NCBI GenBank assembly: GCA_964486335.1
Contig: CAZAMB010000013.1
Location: forward strand, 62,001 to 126,000
Direction of reading: 5' to 3'
DNA from: CAZAMB01 sp964486335
GTDB taxonomy: Bacteria; Planctomycetota; Phycisphaerae; UBA1845
Length of the DNA: 64,000 nt
A program made the translations under genes and the position numbers. Shown here in pieces: positions 9,623 through 19,111 of the stretch. The notes under the pieces are model-generated. The model did not search any database. It was not told the DNA's origin and was given only the letters and a program-made list of their open reading frames with translations. Every line of letters begins with the position of its first letter. Position 1 is the stretch's first letter.

Positions 9623-9880
9623 GGCGGAGTGCAACGCCGAGCAAGCACCATTTGTTTCCAAACACGCCGAAACGAGAGCGATCCATTGGAGCCGGACGGC
9701 CGTACGCGATTCGCAGGCTTCCAGTCCTATAATCCACAAACTAGCGCCGGCCGTTTCTCCGCCGCCGGTTTTTCTTCGCAAATTACGGGCAATTTGATAG
9801 GCTAGACGCTCGAGTCTGGGTCGAGGGGGTCTTTTCTGGACAGGTTGATGAGCAGTGCGCCTGCTCGAAGGGTGGATCCA
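9623..9880. other. Leader region of the four-gene surface-protein array
   Basis: 258 bases before the first YQGQL protein. A perfect TATAAT is at 9728-9733 without a good -35. A short GC stem (CCGGC pairing with GCCGG) followed by TTTTTC near 9745-9776 could be a weak terminator for the upstream fragment. No gene recognised. Confidence 0.3.
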
Positions 9881-11911
9881 ATGAACAAGAGTGCGCGATG
9901 CGCGGTCTTTGGGGTATTTGTTTGTGCATGTTTCGGGCCGTCGGCAGGTGTCGATGGCGCGACGATCAGCTACCAGGGGCAGTTGAAGGAGGCCGGAGCA
10001 CCGGCGAGCGGCTTTTACGACTTTCAGTTCACGCTGCTTCAGGCGGACGGATTAACCCTTGTGGAGCGGACCTGTGCGTTTGACGTGAACGTGGTCAATG
10101 GTTTGTTCCAGACGGATCTGGAGTTTTCGGACAGTTCGTTGAACGGCACGCCGCGTAAACTGCGAGTCGGCGTTCGTCCCGCGCAGGGAGGCATACGCGA
10201 CTGTTCTCCCAATACCATTGGAAACCTCTTCGAACTATTGGAGCCGCTGCAAACAGTGGGTTTTGCTCCGCAGGCGGTTCACGCGAAAAACGCCGGACTG
10301 CTCGGCGGCCTCGGCGCCGGCGCGTTTTTGCAAAGCGTTCCCAATCCGCTGTCACTAACCGGAAACAACAGCGTTTCGATCATCCAGGCGAGCAACTCAT
10401 CGACGACCAACAATTCAGCGGCGATACGCGGGGAAACTACCGGCAGCGTCGGCGGATCCGATACCGTCGGAATTCTGGGGCGCAGCACCGGGCCGCGCGG
10501 ATTCGGGGTTTCCGGCGAATGTGATGGATCGCTATGTCAGGCGGTCCGTGGTCGGTCGTTTGCGACCAGCGGATTCACGTTTGGTGTGGTCGGCGTCGCC
10601 GTCGGGAGTCCAAACGGGACGGGCGTCTTTGGTCAAGGGAACGAGGAAGGGGTGTTGGGACAGGCAATCGCGTTCAGCGGTGAAACGAACGGCGTGACGG
10701 GCAGGAGTCTCAGTACGAGCGGCCGTGGCGTGTTTGCACAGGCCACCGCGACCAGCGGCACGACAATTGCGGTTCGTGGCGAGGTGACCAGTCCGAGCGG
10801 ATTTGGCGCCTTCTTCATCGGTCCGGCGGGCAGTAAGAACTTCTTCGAGCGAAACGTGGGCATCGGCACGCAATCGCCGACCAACCCGTTGCATATCAGT
10901 GCGGCGGGGACCGATGGCGGCGGCGTCACCGGGTTCACGGAAGTGGCGGCACGATTCCGCAGCAACATCGCCGGGCACTCGGCCCTTTCGATCGACGCGG
11001 GAACCAATCAGGACCCGATCCTCTACTTGTCGGAGAACGGAAGTGCCGTCTGGGGTCTTCGAAACGATGCTGACGCGGGCGACGAACTTCAGATTCGCTT
11101 TCACGGCGCCGGGGCAAACCTCACGGTGGTATCTGTTGAAGGGAGCGGCAATGTCGGGATCGGAACGGGCACTCATTCCATCGACGGGCGGTTGCACGTG
11201 GAGAGCAACAACGCCCGAGCGGCCAAGTTCGATCGTTTCGGATCGGACGGCGAGTTGGTCGCCTTCGCACGAGATGATAGTGTGATAGGAAACATCACGA
11301 ACTCTGGCGGCGTCGTTTCCTACAACGCGTTTACCGGCTCGCACTATGCCTGGTCCGACGGGCCGATTCCGACCGGCGCGTTGGTGTCGATGACCGGCGG
11401 GAATCAGCGATTTGGTGATCGCGCGGACGGCGAAGTCGTGTACGGCGTGACGACGACGACCGAGCCAAATGATCCGGCGTGTCTCGGCGTCTACATCGGA
11501 CCGATGGAAAGTGCCGCCGCGACCGGCAAGGAGAATCCACTTCTCGTATCGGCCGTCGGAAACGGCGAGTTGTGTGTGGTGAATCTCGGCGGCGGAGACA
11601 TTGAGCCGGGAGACTACCTGATCTCCTCCGATGTTCCCGGATGCGCGATGAAGGACGATCCGGCGAAGTTCCCGATCGGGCACGTTATCGCCAAGGCCGC
11701 GGAGCGCGTGCGCTGGGCCGACCTGTCGAGCGGCGATGGCGGAGTCAAACGAACGCGCCTATCCGTTTTGTTCACGAGCTTCGCGCGAACGAATGTCAGC
11801 AATCCTCGCGAGGACCGCGACGCGAGGATGACAGCTCTGGAGTCGGAAATCGAAAACCTGAAAGCGTTGTTGCCGCACGCAGCGGCCGGCACGGAGAGGG
11901 AAAAACCATGA
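9881..11911 (+). CDS. Secreted surface protein 1 of the YQGQL family
   Basis: 676 residues from the ATG at 9881, with GGTGG just upstream; an in-frame start at 9848 would spoil the signal peptide. A signal peptide spans about residues 1-26. It is followed by the family's N-terminal domain, ISYQGQLKEAGAPASGFYDF, ending near a VGFAPQAVHA-type sequence. The middle is a Gly/Ser/Thr-rich region with GxxGVSGxxxG repeats, then a GIGTQSPTNPLHI motif as in phage-fibre-like proteins. The last part holds a conserved module starting VSYNAFTGSHYAW and containing EPGDYLIS and PGCAMKDDP, then a short coiled coil. Gene 2 has the same end module. Its stop overlaps the next ATG (ATGA), indicating coupled translation. 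Probably an exported fibrous or adhesive protein; role inferred only. Confidence 0.75.
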   Translation: MNKSARCAVFGVFVCACFGPSAGVDGATISYQGQLKEAGAPASGFYDFQFTLLQADGLTLVERTCAFDVNVVNGLFQTDLEFSDSSLNGTPRKLRVGVRPAQGGIRDCSPNTIGNLFELLEPLQTVGFAPQAVHAKNAGLLGGLGAGAFLQSVPNPLSLTGNNSVSIIQASNSSTTNNSAAIRGETTGSVGGSDTVGILGRSTGPRGFGVSGECDGSLCQAVRGRSFATSGFTFGVVGVAVGSPNGTGVFGQGNEEGVLGQAIAFSGETNGVTGRSLSTSGRGVFAQATATSGTTIAVRGEVTSPSGFGAFFIGPAGSKNFFERNVGIGTQSPTNPLHISAAGTDGGGVTGFTEVAARFRSNIAGHSALSIDAGTNQDPILYLSENGSAVWGLRNDADAGDELQIRFHGAGANLTVVSVEGSGNVGIGTGTHSIDGRLHVESNNARAAKFDRFGSDGELVAFARDDSVIGNITNSGGVVSYNAFTGSHYAWSDGPIPTGALVSMTGGNQRFGDRADGEVVYGVTTTTEPNDPACLGVYIGPMESAAATGKENPLLVSAVGNGELCVVNLGGGDIEPGDYLISSDVPGCAMKDDPAKFPIGHVIAKAAERVRWADLSSGDGGVKRTRLSVLFTSFARTNVSNPREDRDARMTALESEIENLKALLPHAAAGTEREKP

Positions 11912-14604
11912 AATCATCGGGTCATAGGAATGGGTGGGCGATTCGAATCCTGACCGCCTTTTGCGGCGTCATCGCCGCCGGTGAGCGGGTTCAGGCGCAA
12001 ATCGGCGCCTGTTGCCTTACCAATGGGACGTGCCTGCAAACCGATTCGTCGGGATGCACGGCGGTCAGCGGCACGTTTCGCGGGCAAGGGCTGAATTGCT
12101 TCAGCAGCACATGCATCGGTCCGTGCTGCACGCCGGATCGGGACTGCTTCGAAGGGAGCGAAAATGACTGTGCCGCTGCGGATGGCGATTTCGCGGGCTA
12201 CGGTCAACTTTGCGAATTCGTTTGTCCGCTGACCGTCGAAACGGCGTTCACCTATCAGGGTCAGTTGCGATCGGGTGGTCTTCCGGTCAATGGGTCGGTC
12301 GATCTGGAATTCGCGTTGTTCACCTTCGCAGAGGATGGTGATTTGATCGGAACGCCGATTCGGCTTCAAAATGTTTCCGTGACAAACGGCCTGTTCTCGG
12401 TATCGCTGAACTTCGGTGTGAATGCCTTCGACGGTCGCCCGCGATCTTTGGAAGTTCGCGTGCGCAGTCCACACGATCCCGGCGACACCGGGCCGTTCAC
12501 GGCGCTCACTCCTCGACAGTCGATTCTGCCGGCACCTTATGCTCTGGCCCTTCCGGGTCTGCGTACCGAGGCGGTTGACGGTCCGCCCAACGTGATCGGC
12601 GGGTCGCATCACAACATGGTCACGCCAGGAGCTCACGGCGCGTTTATCGGCGGCGGCGGCGCTGTTGAGGTTCATCGGAATCAAGTGACCGGGGATTTTG
12701 GTGTTGTTACCGGAGGGCGGCTCAATACCGCCGAGGGTTTTGGATTCGTCGGGGGCGGGCAGAACAACTTTGCGAAGTCCTTCGGAGCAGTGGTCGGCGG
12801 CGACCTGAATTCCGCCGGTGGGTCCTTCGCGGCCGTAGGGGGTGGACAAGCCAACAGCGCCGGCGGATCCAACGCGACCGTGGCAGGCGGTGACAATAAC
12901 TCCGCGAGCGCCACGCGCGCCGCCGTGGGCGGTGGATTCTTTAACGCCGCCTCCGGAGCCGACTCGATGATTCCCGGTGGAAATCGCAACGCCGCCGGCG
13001 GCAGCTTCAGCTTCGCCGCCGGACGCAAGGCGAAAGTGCGCACCGCGGCCCAGGTCGGCGGCGGCGACACGGACGGCGATCAGGGCACATTCGTCTGGGC
13101 CGACTCCACCGACGCCGATTTTCAATCCACGGGTCCCAACCAATTCCTGCTGCGCGCCGGCGGCGGGGTGGGCATCGGAACGAACGCTCCCGAAGCCCCG
13201 TTGCATGTGTTCTCTGGTTCTGCCGGAAGCGTCACCGCGCTGACCGGCTCAACGGCCGTTCTCGAGAGCGCGGGTTCGGGCAACTACCTGAGTCTATTGG
13301 GTCCGGCAGGCAGCGAGCGGGCGCTGATCTTCGGCGAACCGGGCAGGAACGTTGCCGGCGGAATCGTCTTCGACTCAAGCCCGGTTGCCGACGGGCTTCA
13401 GTTCCTCACCAACGGCAATGTCAGTCGCATGTCACTCGATGCCAGCGGCAGGCTCGGAATCGGCACGACGGCTCCCGCTGTTGCGCTGGACATCTCATCC
13501 GTTGGAGCGGCGGCAAGAATCAGTGGAACCGGCAATACTGGTGGTGTCCTGCAATTGGTGCAGCCCAACGCCGGTTTGGCCACAGACATAGGTCGAGTGT
13601 CGTTCTCCTCGGGCGCTTTCGGAGCAAACCCATCGACTCGCGCGGAGATTACGTACGCAAAAGACACAAACGAGTCGCTTCGCTTTACGTTCTCGACGGT
13701 CAGTGGACTAACAAGCACCGTTGAACGAATGCGAATCCTCCAAAATGGAAGAGTGGGTATCGGCACCTCTGCTCCCGACACATTGCTGTCCGTGAACGGC
13801 ACAGCCAACTTCACCGGCTTCGTCGGGTTTGGTGTAACCGCCCCCGACACACCCGTGGACGCGGCCAGATCGGGTGGAACCGTCGGCGCGTTCAATCGCC
13901 TTACCAACGACGGCACGGTCGTGGCAATTCAACAAGACGGTGTCAACGAGGGTACAATCTCGGTTTCTGGAACCACCGTCAGCTACAACGCCTTCACCGG
14001 TTCGCACTATGCCTGGACGGACCGATCCATCGAACGCGGCGCACTCGTGTCCATGAACGGGACCAATCGAAGGCTGGGAAACCGAGAGGGTTCTGAAGTC
14101 GTCTATGGCATCGACATAACCGCTCGAGCCAACGACCCGGCCTGTCTTGGCGTCTATCACGGGCTGGAAGAAAGCACGCTCGAAGCCGGTCCGACCAATC
14201 CGCATCTGGTCGCCGCCGTCGGCAACGGTGAGATGTGGACCGTTGACGCAGGCGCGGCGGACATTGAGCCAGGTGACGGGTTGATCAGCGCAGCTACGCC
14301 GGGATGCGCGATGAAGGATGATCCGCGGAAATATGATGTCGGCTTCGTCATCGCGCGGGCGGCGGAGCGGGTGCGGTGGAGCGACGTCTTGAAGGGCGAG
14401 GACGGTCTGCGGCGGAAGAAGATTTCGGTGCTGTTTGGAAGCTACGCTCGCGTCAATCCCTCGGAGGTGGCGGCTCGCGTTCGGGCGTTGGAAGCTCAAC
14501 TGCAGCAACAAATGAGCGCGATTGAAGAGCTTCGAGCGAAACTTGGGCGCTTTGAAGCGAAGGCATCGGTGACTGACATGAATGTGGGCGGAGCGACACG
14601 ATGA
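11908..14604 (+). CDS. Secreted surface protein 2: Cys-rich repeats, YQGQL domain, YadA-like head repeats
   Basis: 898 residues from the ATG at 11908, overlapping the previous stop by four bases. Signal peptide to about residue 30 (ERVQAQ). Residues 34-105 hold two Cys-rich units (GACCLTNGTC, then GPCCTPDRDC), a repeat common in planctomycete secreted proteins. The YQGQL motif lies at 116-120. Residues about 265-372 contain seven consecutive 14-15-residue units with the pattern FxxVGGGxxNxAxGS, resembling the left-handed roll of YadA-type adhesin heads. A GIGTNAPEAPLHV motif and two relatives follow. The end repeats the YNAFTGSHYAW module of gene 1 and closes with a coiled coil (about 860-890). 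Likely a trimeric or fibrous cell-surface protein. It couples to gene 3 by another ATGA. Confidence 0.78.
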   Translation: MKSSGHRNGWAIRILTAFCGVIAAGERVQAQIGACCLTNGTCLQTDSSGCTAVSGTFRGQGLNCFSSTCIGPCCTPDRDCFEGSENDCAAADGDFAGYGQLCEFVCPLTVETAFTYQGQLRSGGLPVNGSVDLEFALFTFAEDGDLIGTPIRLQNVSVTNGLFSVSLNFGVNAFDGRPRSLEVRVRSPHDPGDTGPFTALTPRQSILPAPYALALPGLRTEAVDGPPNVIGGSHHNMVTPGAHGAFIGGGGAVEVHRNQVTGDFGVVTGGRLNTAEGFGFVGGGQNNFAKSFGAVVGGDLNSAGGSFAAVGGGQANSAGGSNATVAGGDNNSASATRAAVGGGFFNAASGADSMIPGGNRNAAGGSFSFAAGRKAKVRTAAQVGGGDTDGDQGTFVWADSTDADFQSTGPNQFLLRAGGGVGIGTNAPEAPLHVFSGSAGSVTALTGSTAVLESAGSGNYLSLLGPAGSERALIFGEPGRNVAGGIVFDSSPVADGLQFLTNGNVSRMSLDASGRLGIGTTAPAVALDISSVGAAARISGTGNTGGVLQLVQPNAGLATDIGRVSFSSGAFGANPSTRAEITYAKDTNESLRFTFSTVSGLTSTVERMRILQNGRVGIGTSAPDTLLSVNGTANFTGFVGFGVTAPDTPVDAARSGGTVGAFNRLTNDGTVVAIQQDGVNEGTISVSGTTVSYNAFTGSHYAWTDRSIERGALVSMNGTNRRLGNREGSEVVYGIDITARANDPACLGVYHGLEESTLEAGPTNPHLVAAVGNGEMWTVDAGAADIEPGDGLISAATPGCAMKDDPRKYDVGFVIARAAERVRWSDVLKGEDGLRRKKISVLFGSYARVNPSEVAARVRALEAQLQQQMSAIEELRAKLGRFEAKASVTDMNVGGATR

Positions 14605-15911
14605 TGCGGAGCATTTGGGCCATCGGACTTGTGGTTTCATTCTCGTCCTTCGGGGAAGCGGATGTGGCTGCCGGGTCGGCGGCGATGTCGTTCCTCTATC
14701 AAGGACAGCTGAAGCAGGCCGGTGTGCCGGCCAATGGCAACTTCGACTTTCGCTTCTCGCTGGTTCGTTCCGACGGACTTCCGTCACCGATTCCGACTTG
14801 CCGGTCGCGCGTGCCTGTTGTCAATGGGTTGTTTACGGTCGATGTCGAGTTCTCCGACGGCGTGTTTGACGGCTCGGAATACCAGTTACGCGTGGCGGTC
14901 AAGCCGACCGTCGGGAGCATTCTCGATTGTGTGGCGAACACACTTCCCGATCCCTGGGTTACGCTCGACCCGCCGCAGACGATCCGACCGGCACCCTACG
15001 CGATCCATGCTCTGACTGCTCCGCCGGTCAGTTCACTTGACGCGCCGGACGGAAGCCCGACGCAGGCGCTGGCGGTGGCTAACGACGGCCGTATCGGCAT
15101 CGGGACAGTTGCGCCGCAAGCTGAACTGCATGTACGACCACCGACGGGCATGCCGCTAGGCACGATGCTGGTGACGCCGGGCACTTCGGATGCGACGGCT
15201 CAAATCAAACTGACGGAGAACACGTCCGCGACGCTTGGATCGATTCTCCGGTATGACGGCGCGGCCAACCAGTTTCAGGTGTTTGGATTGACCACCGGCG
15301 GCGTCGAAGTGGGTCCGCATTTCGTCGTTGGGCGCGACAACGGACGCATAGGCATCGGGACCACATCGCCCCTGACTAGGCTGCACGTCGCGGGAGACGT
15401 TCGCGTGGACGGAGCCATTGTTATTCCGCCGGTCGAGCGGTTCCTGTCGATTCCCGCCGAGGATTTTTACCTTGCTCCGAACGTGCGGATGGGGTTCAGC
15501 GATGGTTTGCCGACCGAGCTCGGGCTCACAACCAATGTCACGGGCAACCCCGGCGTTTCGGCAGGAACGGCGATTGTCACGTTCGCAGGCATTCATCTCC
15601 CTGATGGAGCCGCGGTGACCGAGTTTCAGGCCAAGTTGTTGGATACTTCGGCCACGCGGTCCATGACAGCCTATTTAATGCGCGAATCACTCGCGGCGGC
15701 CAATGTTGATGATATCATGGCTTCGGTCAACAGCGTGACGAATGCGTCTGGATCTACCGTGCAGACCGATGCGACGGTCGCCAACAGCGTCGTGGACAAC
15801 TCAGCGTTTCTCTACCGAGTCGTACTGGAGTGGCCAATGCCCGTGCAGGGAGAGTTTGTAGCGTTTGAGTGGGCGCGAATTCGATACACCGTCACCACTC
15901 CGCTTCCATGA
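14601..15911 (+). CDS. Secreted surface protein 3 of the YQGQL family (short form)
   Basis: 436 residues from the ATG at 14601, which overlaps the stop of gene 2 (ATGA). Signal peptide about 1-24, then FLYQGQLKQAGVPANGNFDF and the rest of the family's N-terminal domain, ending in RPAPYAIHA. Two GIGTxxPxxxLHV units follow (GIGTVAPQAELHV and GIGTTSPLTRLHV). The C-terminal 150 residues are beta-rich and end without the YNAFTGSHYAW module, the S74 domain or a coiled coil, so this member lacks the end modules of its neighbours. It may assemble with them. Function not known. Confidence 0.75.
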   Translation: MMRSIWAIGLVVSFSSFGEADVAAGSAAMSFLYQGQLKQAGVPANGNFDFRFSLVRSDGLPSPIPTCRSRVPVVNGLFTVDVEFSDGVFDGSEYQLRVAVKPTVGSILDCVANTLPDPWVTLDPPQTIRPAPYAIHALTAPPVSSLDAPDGSPTQALAVANDGRIGIGTVAPQAELHVRPPTGMPLGTMLVTPGTSDATAQIKLTENTSATLGSILRYDGAANQFQVFGLTTGGVEVGPHFVVGRDNGRIGIGTTSPLTRLHVAGDVRVDGAIVIPPVERFLSIPAEDFYLAPNVRMGFSDGLPTELGLTTNVTGNPGVSAGTAIVTFAGIHLPDGAAVTEFQAKLLDTSATRSMTAYLMRESLAAANVDDIMASVNSVTNASGSTVQTDATVANSVVDNSAFLYRVVLEWPMPVQGEFVAFEWARIRYTVTTPLP

Positions 15912-16010
15912 GAGACTGAAGGTCTTGGCCCAATCAACGGAGGATCGATCGAGAGTATCTCCCGTTTGTGGAGTTGACGAAATGTCGAACAACAGAATGG
16001 AAAGAAGAGA

Positions 16011-17681
16011 ATGGCATTGAGAAAAGTACTTCCGATGTCCGGACGGGTTGCAACGGTAGTTACGTTCTGGTCTACAGCAGCCTTCCCTGCCCCGATCACG
16101 ACCGCATTTACGTATCAGGGGCAACTGAAAAGCAACGGCGCTCCGGTTAACGATGTCGTATCCATGACGTTTCGGTTGTTCGAGGAGCCAGCGGGCGGAA
16201 CATCGGCGAGCGAGCTGATCTCGAATTCCCATGTCGAGGTCGTGAACGGATTGTTCACCGTTGACCTGGATTTCGGTTCGGTTCCGTTCAGCGGATCGGA
16301 GCGTTATCTCGAAGTGGCCATAGACGGCACGGTGTTGTCGCCGAGACAACGGATCGCTCCGGTGCCGTATGCGTTGCGCTCGCTTAATGCCGCTGCCGTC
16401 GAGGAGTCAAACTGGCAAAACAACGGCGACAATGTTTTTCTAACGAGCGGAAACGCCGGGATCGGAACGGATCAGCCGCAGGCGATGCTTCACCTGCAGA
16501 GGCCGCTGGCGAAAACGTCGCTTCGGTTTCAAACGGTTCGATTCGCCGAAGGGCCGCCCGCAAGTTCGGTTAAAACGCCCGGTGCGGCCGCGGCGAGCGG
16601 TGCCGGGCAGGTCTGGACCTCGCCCAACTCGGCGCGGGTCAGCGACGACATTCGTGCGACGGCCAGCTTCTCCGCGACCACCGGGACCCCCGATGCCGAC
16701 ACAACACAGCCGCTCACGTTGTCCAATTGCGGGTTTTCGATTCCGCCTCAAGCCCAGGTCGTGGGAATTCAGGTGAGTGTCGAGGGACAGGGAAGCTGCA
16801 ATTGCACCAACTGCGACAGGTGTACGATCAGCGTGGGAACGGAGTTGCTTGGGGGGAGTGGTCCGGCGGTCATGCCGGCGATCACGCTCGCGCCGTCCGA
16901 CGGCGTGGTTCCCTTCGGAGGGACATTCGAACGGTGGGGGCTCGACTGGACGGCGGCCGCGGTGAATAGCGCTTCCTTCGGACCGAGGCTCGCGGCGTCG
17001 CTTGCGCTGCTCAACACGTTCATCTGCATTCCGGGATTCGGGTGTTCGTATTCGCCATGTGATTGCACCGGATCGGGGTCGATCGGGATCGACGCTGTCA
17101 CGGTTACGGTGTTTTTCTATGATGTTTCGGTCACATCGACGCCGGTCGATTGGAGTTTCGGCATTCCCGAGACGTCGTCGGCAATCCAGCTTTCGACGCA
17201 GGCCGATCTGAGTAATCCGGCGGTCTACGTGGACGCGATGAACCACGTCGGCATCAACACCACCAATCCGGGGACGTTTCAACTGGCCGTGGTCGGATTC
17301 GCGGCCAAGACGACGGGAACGTCCTGGTCCGCGTTGTCGGATGCTCGGCTGAAGCGCAACGTGGAACCCGTGACCAACGCACTCGAACGATTGTTGAGTC
17401 TGCGCGGCGTGACTTTTGAGTTCACAGACGAGGGAATCTCCACCGGTCTGGCGAGTAAGGGTCGGCACACCGGATTCATCGCCCAGCAAGTGGAACAAGT
17501 CTTCCCAGAGTGGGTCGGCGAGTCGAACGGGTACAAGTTCATCACCGAAGATGGCACGTCGGCCTTGCTCGTTGAAGCGCTTCGCGAACTTCGCAGGGAG
17601 AAGGATGCTCAGATCAGAGAGCTTGTCGATCGCATCGAGCGGCTGGAGCGCGAGCGGGTCAACAACCCGGTGGCCCCGTAA
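16011..17681 (+). CDS. Secreted surface protein 4: YQGQL domain with C-terminal Peptidase_S74 chaperone
   Basis: 556 residues from the ATG at 16011, after an AAGAAGAG ribosome-binding-like stretch. Signal peptide about 1-28, then AFTYQGQLKSNGAPVN. Residues about 195-370 form a separate beta domain with two Cys clusters (CNCTNCDRC at 263-271; CSYSPCDC at 345-352). The C-terminus from about 437 is an intramolecular chaperone of the Peptidase_S74 family: ALSDARLKRNV contains the Ser-Asp and a Lys five residues on (Ser443, Lys448), matching the self-cleavage Ser/Lys pair known in phage endosialidase, followed by GFIAQQVEQVFPEWV and a terminal coiled coil. In known members the domain drives trimer folding and then cuts itself off. 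Separated from gene 3 by 99 bases. Confidence 0.82.
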   Translation: MALRKVLPMSGRVATVVTFWSTAAFPAPITTAFTYQGQLKSNGAPVNDVVSMTFRLFEEPAGGTSASELISNSHVEVVNGLFTVDLDFGSVPFSGSERYLEVAIDGTVLSPRQRIAPVPYALRSLNAAAVEESNWQNNGDNVFLTSGNAGIGTDQPQAMLHLQRPLAKTSLRFQTVRFAEGPPASSVKTPGAAAASGAGQVWTSPNSARVSDDIRATASFSATTGTPDADTTQPLTLSNCGFSIPPQAQVVGIQVSVEGQGSCNCTNCDRCTISVGTELLGGSGPAVMPAITLAPSDGVVPFGGTFERWGLDWTAAAVNSASFGPRLAASLALLNTFICIPGFGCSYSPCDCTGSGSIGIDAVTVTVFFYDVSVTSTPVDWSFGIPETSSAIQLSTQADLSNPAVYVDAMNHVGINTTNPGTFQLAVVGFAAKTTGTSWSALSDARLKRNVEPVTNALERLLSLRGVTFEFTDEGISTGLASKGRHTGFIAQQVEQVFPEWVGESNGYKFITEDGTSALLVEALRELRREKDAQIRELVDRIERLERERVNNPVAP

Positions 17682-17969
17682 ACGGACAACCGGTACGCAG
17701 CTTCAAATAAACGAATCGGTTCGTTGGCGGCGTCCAACTCGGCAAGTGTGCCGTTGTGATCCGAAGTTGCCGAAGTTCAATCGGTCCGATTGATTAAGCC
17801 CTGACCGTGAGGGAGCGATCCTTGTCTGTTTCGTGACAGATTCCATTGAGCCGGCTCTCGAGATTTTAACACGTTCCTCGCCGAACCGGGTCGGGACGCG
17901 ATATCGCGGGCGGTTTCTCATGCGCGTCAACTTCGTGCCATTGGACTGCCGCGCGCATCGTTCGCCTCA
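17682..17969. other. Convergent intergenic region, nothing recognised
   Basis: 288 bases between the end of surface protein 4 (plus) and the end of the c-heme-motif protein (minus). No clear terminator hairpin with a T tract was seen. Confidence 0.3.
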
Positions 17970-18608
17970 TCATTTACCCGCAGTTTTTGTGGAGACGAAA
18001 AGCGGTCCGGCTTTCCTCCTTCGCAAGAGCAGGCTGGCGGCGGTCAAGAGCGAAAGCGCGAGGACGACCACGCCCCAATCCGAAATGGCCGGTACGGATG
18101 AGGCGGGGGTTTCAGACATGTTGGTTACGGGTGCGTCCGGATCATTACCACACGGATCGGTTCCGAAGTCACCGATCAAACCCGGATTATAGCCCACCTC
18201 GCCAGCCTCCGGACGGGCGGCTCGGATCTCATCACCGTTGGAAACACCGTCTCCGTCCGAATCCTCGCCGTCCAGTTGATCTAGCGCCTGTTCAATAGCC
18301 ATTCCGAGCCCGGTCAACGCCGAGATATCGTCGCGGTAACAGTTTCCATGTGTATTCAAATTCGGAGGACTGTGACAAACGTTGCAAGTCCGCCCTGTCA
18401 GCGCGTCCATTCGAGCCGGGAGCGTGGAGGTTGGGTATTTGGCGACCCAGGCAGTCAAAAACGAGGGAATTCGCGCATCGGCTGACGGTTCACCTGTCAT
18501 ACTTCCTGGGGAGCACGGTTGTGCTCGAGCAACCGTAACGGCCAGTAAGAACCCAAGGACTATTCTTGCGGAACGCAATCCCTCGTCGCTATTGCTGTGA
18601 CACTTCAT
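17970..18608 (-). CDS. Secreted protein with one c-type heme motif and an IPTL-like sorting tail
   Basis: 212 residues from the ATG at 18608, preceded by AGGAGG (minus strand, 18616-18621), which decides this start over a longer one at 18905. Signal peptide about 1-29 (ARAQ). A single heme-c motif, CNVCH, lies at 75-79. A calcium-binding thrombospondin-3-like stretch, DGEDSDGDGVSNGDE, follows at about 113-127. The C-terminus has VPAISDWG (172-179), a hydrophobic helix and RRRK, the layout of IPTL/PEP-CTERM-type sorting signals read by exosortase-like enzymes. No distal Met ligand is obvious, so electron transfer is not established. Probably a surface-sorted c-type cytochrome-like protein; transcribed alone. 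Confidence 0.75.
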   Translation of the reverse strand: MKCHSNSDEGLRSARIVLGFLLAVTVARAQPCSPGSMTGEPSADARIPSFLTAWVAKYPTSTLPARMDALTGRTCNVCHSPPNLNTHGNCYRDDISALTGLGMAIEQALDQLDGEDSDGDGVSNGDEIRAARPEAGEVGYNPGLIGDFGTDPCGNDPDAPVTNMSETPASSVPAISDWGVVVLALSLLTAASLLLRRRKAGPLFVSTKTAGK

Positions 18609-19111
18609 ACTCTTGTTCCTCCTACGGGCCTGTTTATTGGTCCGTTTGGTTATGTATTCTGCAATTGCGTTCTGCCGTGCAATTCCCGTTCCTAAGAATA
18701 GGACTGCCGTCGCTCCGTCGATTTTGCTTGTGGAATTGACGGGTCGAGCCGCGATTCGAAGACGGCCTGGGAAGAGCAATGTCTGAATCGATTCCATGTC
18801 GGTATCAGCTGCAATTGGAGGGCAGAAGATGACCTGCGTTCTCGACCGTGACATGCAAGGCTTTGTCGACGCGAAACTCCGCCGCCAAGCGGGGGAAAGA
18901 CACAATTGACGCCTCCATCTCCGAACTAAGAAATTTTCCCCGAATCTCCCTCACTTCAAGCCTTCGAGCCGATGCTTGGGCCCCTTGGATGCCTCCCAAG
19001 CGAACCGCTACGAACAAGGGCATTCACAGGACGTAAGATGGAGAGTGCGTCTCTGGCCCAATGAATCGATAAAGTGCTCCACTCGCACCTGATCCAAAAG
19101 GAGTATCAAAC
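18609..19111. other. Divergent intergenic region
   Basis: 503 bases between the c-heme protein (minus) and the propeller/dockerin protein (plus). AGGAGG for the minus-strand gene is at 18616-18621 and AAGGAG for the plus-strand gene at about 19098-19103. No RNA or small gene was recognised. Confidence 0.4.

Noticed and set aside
9881..17681. A prophage, suggested by tail-fibre-like motifs (GIGTxxPxxxLHV, S74)
   Set aside because: All four proteins have secretion signals, and no capsid, terminase, integrase or lysis genes are nearby.
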